Below, in pieces: positions 1 through 5,566 of a stretch of 5,566 bases of DNA (the first letter of the stretch is position 1; every line of letters starts with the position of its first letter). Source of the DNA: JAHJRJ01 sp037443685. GTDB taxonomy: Bacteria; Bacteroidota; Ignavibacteria; UBA10030; BY39. The stretch lies in assembly GCA_037443685.1 (NCBI GenBank), contig JBBINX010000110.1, positions 1-5,566 of the forward strand. The letters are read 5' to 3'. Made by a program: the position numbers and the translations under genes. A model generated the notes under the pieces. That model had not been told where the DNA came from and ran no database searches. It worked only from the letters and a program-made list of their open reading frames with translations.

Positions 1-7
1 GAAATAA

Positions 8-345
8 GTGGCAGTTAAAAAAGGAAACTATACAGCTAACTTTGGGGAAGCTAAGATGAACTTCGCTGCGGGAGGGGATGCAAGCTAGTACAAGAATTTT
101 GTGCTAATGGTGTTTTTTATAAAATATTATCATCGACAAGTATGCTGGTGTAACTTACGTTCCTATTACTGATCCTTAGGGTGTAAGTTTTAAGGAAATG
201 GTGTTGCAAAAAGGTAAGCGACATTGGCAATGATATAAACAAGTATATCAATAGTAAGTCTGCAAAACCCAAGAAGCTGAGAGGAACAGTTGATTTAGCC
301 GACCTCAGTTTGATAGTCCTTAGCAACGACACCGCCGGAAATTGT
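8..345 (+). pseudogene. hsdM: Relic of type I restriction-modification DNA methyltransferase subunit (HsdM), N-terminal part only
   Basis: Pieces in three frames read together as the helical N-terminal domain of HsdM, the N6-adenine methyltransferase subunit of type I restriction enzymes. From a possible GTG start at 8 the frame reads MAVKKGNYTANFGEAKM, then GGDAS, a TAG stop (86-88) and YKNFVLMVFFIKY. A +1 shift near 130 leads to DKYAGVTYVPITDP, a TAG stop (177-179), then GVSFKEMVLQKGK. Another shift near 219 leads to DIGNDINKYI and LRGTVDLADL. From memory of the family, HsdM proteins run DASxYKxxVLxxxFxKYxSDKYAG, then GxSFxxMVxLKGxxxIGDxIN, then LKGxIDVADFND, so the order and spacing match. 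The match fades after about 310. The methyltransferase core with its SAM and (N/D)PPF motifs is absent, and no hsdS or hsdR is recognisable here. At least two stops and two frameshifts make it non-functional. Identification is from motif order only. Confidence 0.75.
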
Positions 346-385
346 TCGTACATTTCACTTGTTTGTGTCGATCCCTCTACTATAT

Positions 386-673
386 GTTATTAAAATAATT
401 GAATCGCATATTGAGCGTGGCATTACGACCTCAATCGTTGAAGATTATTTGAAGGATACTAAACTTCGTATAATGGTTTTGCGGTAAATATCCAATCGGC
501 AGCAAATGATTAACGACTCGATACTTTCCCACAAAGCTGAGTTCTCATTGTTTCATTCCGCCAAAAAGGAGAATTTGGAACTAGCGGCACCTGACTTTAA
601 AATGAAAAAAGCTTACGAACTGCCATCCTTGGAATTAGTGAAGATGATGCGGGAGGGTAAAATTTATAATTAA
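386..673 (+). pseudogene. Broken coding fragment of unknown family
   Basis: One frame stays protein-like from about 386 to the TAA at 671-673, apart from an internal TAA at 485-487. Before the stop it reads VIKIIESHIERGITTSIVED and YLKDTKLRIMVLR. After it come NRQQMINDSILSHKAEF, SLFHSAKKENLELAAPDFK and LPSLELVKMMREGKIYN. The charged, helix-like composition and the frame continuity across the stop suggest a real gene's 3' end with a nonsense mutation rather than chance. An ATG at 506 could in principle start a 55-residue peptide, but I see no ribosome binding site that argues for it. I do not recognise the family. Lying just after the hsdM relic, it could be the remains of another defence-island gene, but that is inference from position only. 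Its terminal TAA overlaps the stop codon of the convergent gene by two bases. Confidence 0.4.
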
Positions 674-2625
674 TCTGCAATCAAATTAAGAGTTCCAGGC
701 TGATTCACTTTTATCCAATAACCTATGCCGGGTTTAAGTGTATCGGTAACAAAATAGCCGTTTAAATATCCATAATATTTTGAAGCCGTAATATTTGCTG
801 GATTTGTAACTATCCTATTAACAGGTATTGGTTTAGTGATTGAACCAACCATATTCCAACCAGGTATGACTGAGAGTATTAGCGAGTTAAATGAATTTGC
901 AGTAAACACAACAGTTTGGTCTCTATCAAATTTTAACCAATAACCTTTTCCCGCCTTCAAAATATTTTCTACAGTATACCCGATGCCCGGATTATAGACG
1001 AATGCATTCGTTGTAGAGGTAGGGAATAAAATATTCTTTTCACCCGAAATATCTACCGGTATCGAAACCATATTCCATTTGTTAGAGATATTTATTGATG
1101 AGGTTTCTATCGATTTATAGTCAACATTCAGTTTTAAAAATTTTAGCTTTGTTCCTGATACGGGGCGAGCTTCAGAAGCCAACGTCGCGTAGTTGGCTCC
1201 TGGAATCCTGTCTTCATGATAAACCATAAACAACCAGTTACTATCGTTACCGTCTGTTTTTAGAACGGGATTGACAGTCGAGAGCGAAACATATCTCTCA
1301 TCTATATCTTTTGTGTTAGTAATATTTTTTGGGATCGTCCAATTAGTTCCGCTATCATCGCTGTATGTTAGAATTATATCGCTGTAATTAAAGCCATCTG
1401 GATCAGTTATTCCTTGTAGAAATACATCAGCAGCAATGTAAATTCTGCTTCCAGTACTATTTTTCCCGATAGAAGGAAAATTAAAAGCAAAGTTATGATT
1501 GGTTTGTATATTTTGAACACCGGAAGTTTTCATTAATGTTGGGAACACAAAACTGTCGATGACTGCAGATGAAGTTTGGGAGCTCGATTTCCAAAGACGG
1601 ACTTGATTTGCCAACTTGTAGTCAGTGCCTGAATAGTTGCTTCGAGTATACACAACATACAATGCTGTTCCTTTGTACATTGCATCGAATCCTGTCCAGC
1701 AAGGACCCGAAGAACCGTTCTCGGTATCAATTGCAATTTTATTTCCCCAGGTAACACCGTTATCTGTGGACAGGCGAGCTAGAAGCGAATCGGGATCAGT
1801 AGTTGACCGCCAGATTACTGCAACGCTTCCGGCATCGCCCGACGTTATTGCAACTCGACCGCTGTGTTTCGAAGAGGTTTCGAGACGAGTCCAGCCACTC
1901 CAAATTCTATTCTTATCAAACCTGATTATCGATAAACCACCTAATAAACTTGAGGAAGGGAATGAACCTGCTAAAATAATATTACCGTTTGTAGTTTGTG
2001 CTATCGAAGGCCACAGCACATCGTCGTTATTTGATTGGTGAAGTGGAGGGAGGTAAGTAGAAAAATTTTTTTCCCCTTCATAACTATCAAGATAAATCGC
2101 ACTCTGCAGAGGTAAGTTCGTTCCCGGTGAACCGTGACTTGCAATCGTAGCAAAGTAATTTACTTCGAAATCGGAAGCGAGTATCAACGAAGGATAACCA
2201 GCTCGTATGGTTGGCACGATTAGCGGTTTTCCCCAACTCTGACCGCCATCGTAGCTGAAATTGTAAGCAACCCGCCGCGACATTGAAATAGCAGTAGCAC
2301 TACCCGAATCAGTCGATACCATTGAAACGACATGAATGTGGTTTGGGTCGATGGGACTCATCTCGATATAATTAATCGACCCGCCGTTGCTTTGCAAATC
2401 CCAGAAACCATAAATTTTTGTCTCTATACCGATTGGATTTGCTTTTGATTGGATTTGATAAGTTGGTTTTGAATTTATCAGCGGTAAATCAGCAATTATA
2501 TTTGCATCAGAGATTTCTTGAAAAAATTTAGGACATACTGAAACCTGTCTATATTCAAAATTTTGAGAAAATAAAGAGACAGTAAAGACGAACACCGAAA
2601 CGAATTTTAATACAAATTTTAACAT
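670..2625 (-). CDS. Secreted Asp-box (BNR/sialidase-type repeat) protein with duplicated C-terminal WNMV-GYW module
   Basis: This 651-residue protein has a Sec signal peptide (hydrophobic segment about 3-19, likely cleaved around FS/Q at 20-21) with no lipobox cysteine, so it is probably exported and not a lipoprotein. Three Asp boxes of the form SxDxGxxW are visible: SYDGGQSWG (124-132), STDNGVTWG (286-294) and SDDSGTNWT (422-430). They lie on a likely beta-propeller of about residues 75-500, a fold shared by sialidases and many non-enzymatic proteins. I do not see a convincing sialidase catalytic set (FRIP, arginine triad), so enzymatic activity is not claimed. The C terminus has two copies of one module: KWNMVSIPV ... 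GKGYWLKF (516-566) and GWNMVGSI ... GIGYWIKV (589-640). A standard type IX sorting domain (NYPNPFNP-like) is not visible. The ATG at 2625 directly precedes the signal peptide. It is transcribed away from the SDR gene and ends against a decayed locus. Confidence 0.85.
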   Translation of the reverse strand: MLKFVLKFVSVFVFTVSLFSQNFEYRQVSVCPKFFQEISDANIIADLPLINSKPTYQIQSKANPIGIETKIYGFWDLQSNGGSINYIEMSPIDPNHIHVVSMVSTDSGSATAISMSRRVAYNFSYDGGQSWGKPLIVPTIRAGYPSLILASDFEVNYFATIASHGSPGTNLPLQSAIYLDSYEGEKNFSTYLPPLHQSNNDDVLWPSIAQTTNGNIILAGSFPSSSLLGGLSIIRFDKNRIWSGWTRLETSSKHSGRVAITSGDAGSVAVIWRSTTDPDSLLARLSTDNGVTWGNKIAIDTENGSSGPCWTGFDAMYKGTALYVVYTRSNYSGTDYKLANQVRLWKSSSQTSSAVIDSFVFPTLMKTSGVQNIQTNHNFAFNFPSIGKNSTGSRIYIAADVFLQGITDPDGFNYSDIILTYSDDSGTNWTIPKNITNTKDIDERYVSLSTVNPVLKTDGNDSNWLFMVYHEDRIPGANYATLASEARPVSGTKLKFLKLNVDYKSIETSSINISNKWNMVSIPVDISGEKNILFPTSTTNAFVYNPGIGYTVENILKAGKGYWLKFDRDQTVVFTANSFNSLILSVIPGWNMVGSITKPIPVNRIVTNPANITASKYYGYLNGYFVTDTLKPGIGYWIKVNQPGTLNLIAD

Positions 2626-2756
2626 TAGCAGTTTTTACGATTTTATGTTACAAATAGTAGTAATAAAGTAGTTAAAAACTGGATAAAAACAAAAATACCG
2701 CTATCACTGTTTGTAATTAAAATTTTCTTATATTCTCTGAAAACTATAAGAATATT
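2626..2756. promoter_or_regulatory. Divergent intergenic region between the secreted Asp-box protein and SDR genes
   Basis: This is a 131-bp, strongly AT-rich spacer between two divergently read genes, so it must hold promoters for both unless transcripts enter from elsewhere. On the plus strand TATATT at 2729-2734 could be a -10 element for the SDR gene, giving a very short leader. The TTTG at 2710-2713 is too close to pair with it at standard spacing. On the minus strand an ATTTG lies upstream of the ATG at 2625, but no full Bacteroidetes-type TTTG/TAnnTTTG pair was found. No strong Shine-Dalgarno sequence precedes either ATG. The promoter role is inferred from gene layout and not from a clear motif. 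Confidence 0.45.
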
Positions 2757-3677
2757 ATGAATGTATTTTTAACTGGAGCCACAGGTTATGTAGGAAATAG
2801 AATTTTGTCGTCACTCATTAATTCTAAACATCACATAAGTGTTTTAGTTCGTAATGAGTCGGTAAACAAAATTCCAGACAAGTTTAAACCGAATTTAAGA
2901 ATCATAAAAGGTGATGTAACTAATCAACAAAGTTATGCGGAACAACTTTCGGGTTGCGATGCAATAATTTATCTGCCCGGACTTATTCGAGAGTTCCCCG
3001 AAAGAGGAATCACATTCAAACAAATTCACTTCGATAGGGTGAAGAATTTGATCGATTCCTCGAAGCGGCAAGGTGTGAAGCGTTTTTTATTAATGAGCGC
3101 CAACGGTGTAAAGCCAAATGCTTCAACAAAATATCTTAGGACAAAATATGAGGCTGAAGAATATTTGAAACAGAGCGGACTCAGTTGGACTATCTTCAGA
3201 CCTTCCGTAATTTTTGGTGATGAGAACGAGGGCGGGGATAATTTTATTTCTGTTATCGTTGATTTATTGAACCAGATGCCGTTGTTCGTTCCTGTCATCG
3301 GGAACGGAATGTATCGGTTTCAACCAATTTCAATAGAAAATGTAGCTGATGCTTTTGTAAAGAGTTTGGAGATGGAAATAACTTTCGGCAAAACATACTC
3401 CTTATGTGGTAAAGAAGTTTTTTCCTATAATGAACTGGTGAATATTATCTCTAAAATTATTAATCGAAAAAAAATAAAACTCCACATTCCGGTCTGGAAA
3501 ATGAAGATGCTCGCAAAATTGTTTGATAGATATGAATGGTTTCCTGTAACATACGATCAAATTACGATGCTCCTCGAAGAGAATATTTGCAGAAGCGGAA
3601 CAGATTTTTTTGAGGAGTTGAATATTGAACCAATCTTTTTGGAAGCTGGGCTAAAAGTATTTCTCAAAAATATTTAG
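2757..3677 (+). CDS. NAD(P)-binding atypical SDR family protein (NDUFA9/complex I 39-kDa subunit-like)
   Basis: A 306-residue extended/atypical short-chain dehydrogenase-like protein, cytosolic, with no signal peptide. The N-terminal Rossmann fold shows TGATGYVG (6-13), which binds the dinucleotide, then VRN (31-33) after beta-2, and KGDVTN (51-56), where the acidic residue typically contacts the adenine. SANG (114-117) sits at the end of beta-5, and YLRTK (126-130) fits the YxxxK position. FRPSVIFG (147-154) and QPISIENVADAF (189-200) are typical of the complex-I-39-kDa/NmrA-like SDR groups. The C-terminal part (about 235-306) contains VTYDQITMLLEEN (264-276), a segment seen in NDUFA9-like bacterial proteins. 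Such proteins may bind NADPH structurally or reduce quinone, sugar or isoprenoid substrates; the substrate cannot be told here. The ATG at 2757 begins directly with the beta-1 strand, so it is a good start. It heads a plus-strand run and ends 51 bp before the YqaA gene. Confidence 0.85.
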   Translation: MNVFLTGATGYVGNRILSSLINSKHHISVLVRNESVNKIPDKFKPNLRIIKGDVTNQQSYAEQLSGCDAIIYLPGLIREFPERGITFKQIHFDRVKNLIDSSKRQGVKRFLLMSANGVKPNASTKYLRTKYEAEEYLKQSGLSWTIFRPSVIFGDENEGGDNFISVIVDLLNQMPLFVPVIGNGMYRFQPISIENVADAFVKSLEMEITFGKTYSLCGKEVFSYNELVNIISKIINRKKIKLHIPVWKMKMLAKLFDRYEWFPVTYDQITMLLEENICRSGTDFFEELNIEPIFLEAGLKVFLKNI

Positions 3678-3703
3678 TAAATTTACAGGTCAAAAATATA
3701 TGA

Positions 3704-3708
3704 AAGGA
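3704..3708 (+). promoter_or_regulatory. Candidate Shine-Dalgarno site that bears on the YqaA start
   Basis: AAGGA at 3704-3708 is the only purine-rich ribosome binding site upstream of the YqaA frame. It lies 8 nt before an in-frame CTG (3717) and 20 nt before the TTG at 3729. The nearby ATG at 3700 is out of frame and closes at a TGA (3718-3720) after six codons, so it does not start this gene. Confidence 0.4.
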
Positions 3709-3728
3709 CAATTCTTCTGATACTAGCA

Positions 3729-4322
3729 TTGAAAAGTTGGCTTCGCCACCTCAAAGAGTGGGTTGAACACTTTGCCACAAAACCATATGCACTCCACGCA
3801 TTGTTTTGGATTGCATTTATCGAGGCATCATTCTTTCCGATTCCTCCGGATGTACTGCTAATTGCTTTAGCAGTAGCCACACCGCGCAAGGCATTTAAAT
3901 TTGCATTTATTTGCACTGTAGGTTCTGTTACAGGCGCCTACTTGGGTTATTTAATCGGTTACGGATTCTTTGAAGTAATCGGCAAGCCGATACTCAGTTT
4001 TTATGGAGCTATTGATAAATTCGAGTCCGTTCTCCAAACATATCGCCAGCACGGTTTCTTAGCACTTTTTATAGCAGGATTTACACCCATTCCGTACAAA
4101 GTTTTCACTATTGCGGCGGGTTTTAATCAAACAATCGATTTGCTCACACTTACGCTCGGTTCGCTGGTTGGCCGTGCTTCAAGGTTCTTCCTTGTCGGCG
4201 GTCTAATGTTCTTCTTCGGTGCTAGGATAAAAATATTTATTGATAAGTATTTCGATAAATTATCATTAGCATTTGTCATACTTTTCATACTTGGAGTTGT
4301 TACTATTAAATGGCTTATTTAA
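3729..4322 (+). CDS. YqaA/DedA family (VTT-domain) inner-membrane protein, non-ATG start
   Basis: This roughly 197-residue polytopic membrane protein belongs to the DedA/VTT superfamily, YqaA branch. Members are linked to lipid-carrier flipping and membrane homeostasis; the substrate of this one is unknown. Visible signatures are FIEASFFPIPPD (30-41), with the conserved Glu and the re-entrant PxPPD loop, then GSVTGAYLGYLIGY (65-78). FTPIPYK (118-124), AAG (129-131) and GR (148-149) form the second half of the VTT domain. A last hydrophobic span runs at about 178-197. There is no in-frame ATG upstream before the stop at 3678-3680. The TTG at 3729 gives the N terminus typical of the branch (KSWLRHLKEWV), but the only good Shine-Dalgarno, AAGGA at 3704-3708, is 20 nt away and is better spaced (8 nt) from an in-frame CTG at 3717. 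The start is therefore TTG 3729 or CTG 3717. It ends 12 bp before the pseudouridine synthase relic. Confidence 0.85.
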   Translation: MKSWLRHLKEWVEHFATKPYALHALFWIAFIEASFFPIPPDVLLIALAVATPRKAFKFAFICTVGSVTGAYLGYLIGYGFFEVIGKPILSFYGAIDKFESVLQTYRQHGFLALFIAGFTPIPYKVFTIAAGFNQTIDLLTLTLGSLVGRASRFFLVGGLMFFFGARIKIFIDKYFDKLSLAFVILFILGVVTIKWLI

Positions 4323-4334
4323 TTTAATTCTCTA

Positions 4335-5100
4335 ATGCAATCGAGTGAAGGAAGAAATGTGTGTCTTCCCCATGAAATATCAAAGTTAGGCGACGCATTG
4401 TGCAAGCAAACTGAGAAGATGATTCTATCAAAACGTGTAACAGTAAATGGATTAGTATTAAAAAGTACTTCGTTCAGAATTGATCTACGTGAAGATAAAA
4501 TTAAAACGGGTGGTGAAGCGATAAAAAAGACAAAATTCTTTTATGTTATCTTGAATAAACCAAAATGTTATGTAACAAGCCGTACCGATGAATTTAATCG
4601 CAAAACAAATTACGATTTACTAATAAATGTCCGGCTAAAGGTTTTTCCTGTCGGAATAGTGAATTAAGATACAATCTGGTTGCTACGAATCAAGAATGAT
4701 AAAAATTTAGGGGAGTCTCTGACGAACCCGAAATCACAGCTTGGTCCGCTAAACCATTGGGTGAGCCGGCGGGCCGGTAGGATTTATAAAACTTAAGGAG
4801 CCAAAATTAACAAACAGGTTAAACGTTTAGCTTCAGAAAAATTAAAGGATGGTATTTTTATCCAACACAATTTGAAAACACTTCCCGTAAAAGTAAATAT
4901 AATGAACGGGACAAGAACAGAAATTATGTCGGCTAAAGTTGAAGGCAAAAACCGACGAGCCAGAAACAAATTCGAATCTCTCGCTTATATAGAGATTAAC
5001 GGATAGAATCCAGATCGAACCGAAACCAAAATGAATTTTAAAATTAGGTTTCTACAAACATCTTACAAAGCCCGAAGTTGAAAAATTAAAGGAAAATAAA
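4335..5100 (+). pseudogene. Full-length relic of an RluB/RsuA-family pseudouridine synthase
   Basis: Family members isomerise a uridine in 23S or 16S rRNA to pseudouridine. The whole gene is traceable here but dead. The S4 RNA-binding part reads ISKLGDALCKQTEKMILSKR then VTVNG. The synthase domain reads YVILNKPKCYVTS (usually KPxGYVTS), DEFNRKT, YDLL and KVFPVG. The active-site loop PVGRLDxDTTGLLLLTND appears as PVGIVN-stop-DTIWLLRIKND, so the catalytic Asp is Asn (4662-4664) and TAA follows (4665-4667). The same frame continues through LGESLTNPK, a TAA (4794-4796), KQVKRLASEKLKDG and KVEGKNRRARNKFESLAYIE to a TAG (5004-5006). The C-terminal tail YKHLTKPEVEKLKENK appears after a one-base shift in the A-run near 5038-5043. 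The first 110 codons form an open ORF but stop at the active site, so a functional short product is unlikely. The subfamily (RluB, RluE or RsuA) cannot be fixed; RluB-like is the best fit by the tail. Confidence 0.85.
4750..4781. other. GC-rich extra block inside the pseudouridine synthase relic
   Basis: Between the LTNPK and VKRLA landmarks the relic has about 28 codons where I expect about 19-20 from remembered relatives. The surplus coincides with a local GC-rich stretch that includes the palindrome CCGGCGGGCCGG (4766-4777) in otherwise AT-rich DNA. The codons here (LNHWVSRRAG and neighbours) have no counterpart I recognise in the family. A small in-frame insertion of about 27 bp would explain this. 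No target-site duplication or terminal repeat was recognised, so its origin is unknown. Confidence 0.35.
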
Positions 5101-5101
5101 A

Positions 5102-5557
5102 ATGATAAAAGTAGCTTCGTTATATGTTGAAGTATGTGTGTTTAGATTTGAAAATGGGAAGGCAGAATATCTAATTCTTCAAAGGTCGGAAACCGAAAAA
5201 ATTTATCCCGGAATATATCAATTTATAACAGGAACAATCGAAGAAGGGGAAAGTGCAATAACTACAGCAAAACGCGAAATGATTGAGGAAATTAACATTC
5301 CACACAAAAGTTTTTGGGTTATCCCATTTATAAATCAATTCTATGTATATACCAGGGATGTAGTAAATTTATCACCGATGTTTCTTGCAGAAGTTGAAAA
5401 CGATAAAATCCCTATACTCTCATCAGAACACCAAGGTTATGAATGGTGCGATTATGAGACGGCTTTTAAACGACTAAATTGGCATGGACAAAGAGAGGCA
5501 TTAAAAATTGTGAATGATTTTCTTACAGAAAAGGATAGCTGGTTGCCAACATGCTGA
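5102..5557 (+). CDS. Nudix hydrolase with Gly-to-Asn variant Nudix box
   Basis: A 151-residue cytosolic single-domain Nudix protein. The Nudix box spans residues 44-66 and follows GX5EX7REUXEEXGU: G44, E50, R58-E59 and the metal-binding E62-E63 are present, but the Gly near the end is Asn (EEINI). The catalytic Mg2+-binding core is therefore intact and hydrolase activity on a nucleoside diphosphate-linked substrate is plausible. LILQRSETEKIYPGIYQFITG (24-44), with the strand before the box, resembles dATP/dihydroneopterin-triphosphate pyrophosphatase-like members, but the substrate cannot be assigned. The ATG at 5102 gives MIKVASLYVEVCVFRF, a natural first beta strand. AAAGGA at 5089-5093 and just upstream is a fair Shine-Dalgarno. 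The start lies inside the decayed 3' end of the upstream relic, so the ancestral genes abutted or overlapped and were probably co-transcribed. The gene ends with TGA nine bases before the window edge and looks complete. Confidence 0.85.
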   Translation: MIKVASLYVEVCVFRFENGKAEYLILQRSETEKIYPGIYQFITGTIEEGESAITTAKREMIEEINIPHKSFWVIPFINQFYVYTRDVVNLSPMFLAEVENDKIPILSSEHQGYEWCDYETAFKRLNWHGQREALKIVNDFLTEKDSWLPTC

Positions 5558-5566
5558 TGCGAAAAT

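Noticed and set aside
117..353. Minus-strand ORF of 78 codons with hydrophobic stretch
   Set aside because: It is antisense to the hsdM relic, whose plus-strand landmarks are family-like; the hydrophobicity is a by-product of the opposite strand.
1533..2041. Overlapping ORFs on both strands inside the secreted-protein gene (1533-1757, 1569-1754, 1637-2041)
   Set aside because: They lie within a long gene with a clear signal peptide and Asp boxes, have no recognisable domains, and are shadow frames.
2701..2756. A specific sigma-70 or Bacteroidetes-type promoter for the SDR gene
   Set aside because: TATATT at 2729-2734 has no -35 or -33 partner at accepted spacing, so only the general region is annotated.
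3683..3916. Minus-strand ORF opposite the YqaA start
   Set aside because: It lies antisense to conserved VTT-domain codons, with no recognisable features of its own.
4335..4667. Open frame of 110 codons as a functional stand-alone S4-domain protein
   Set aside because: Similarity to the pseudouridine synthase continues in the same frame after the stop, and the ORF ends exactly in the active-site loop, so it is a truncated remnant.
4665..5006. Stop-codon recoding (TAA/TAG read as sense)
   Set aside because: The four intact genes contain no internal TAA or TAG, the catalytic Asp is also lost, and a frameshift follows near 5040.
1..5566. CRISPR array, tRNA/rRNA, insertion sequence, rho-independent terminator
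   Set aside because: No spaced direct repeats, tRNA-like cloverleaf, transposase motif or GC-rich hairpin followed by a T-run was seen.

Overview
The window looks like a piece of an AT-rich bacterial chromosome, probably from the Bacteroidota/Ignavibacteriota side of the tree. The evidence is a large secreted Asp-box protein ending in a doubled 'WNMVS ... GYW(L/I)K' module, a complex-I-39-kDa-like SDR, and a YqaA-type DedA protein with the FFPIPPD signature. This placement is inference from protein style. There is no rRNA or other taxonomic marker here.

Layout. Positions 1-673 hold no intact gene. They carry the decayed 5' end of a type I restriction-modification methyltransferase gene (hsdM, about 8-345), followed by a second broken coding stretch (about 386-673) that I do not recognise. 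The stop of that second fragment overlaps, head to head, the stop of the next gene. Positions 670-2625 (minus strand) encode a 651-residue secreted Asp-box protein. A 131-bp AT-rich divergent spacer separates it from a plus-strand run: an NAD(P)-binding SDR (2757-3677), a YqaA/DedA membrane protein (3729-4322, non-ATG start), a full-length but dead RluB/RsuA-type pseudouridine synthase (4335-5100), and a Nudix hydrolase (5102-5557).

Function. The plus-strand genes are closely packed and co-directional, so they may be co-transcribed, but nothing visible ties them to one pathway; they look like housekeeping or accessory genes. The main story is gene decay. Two separate loci are wrecks next to intact, clean reading frames. 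The pseudouridine synthase relic aligns with its family through the active-site loop, yet has Asn at the catalytic Asp position, a stop as the very next codon, two further in-frame stops, a GC-rich extra block and a 3' frameshift. I found no CRISPR array, tRNA, rRNA, insertion sequence or convincing terminator, and no clear evidence of an undescribed system.
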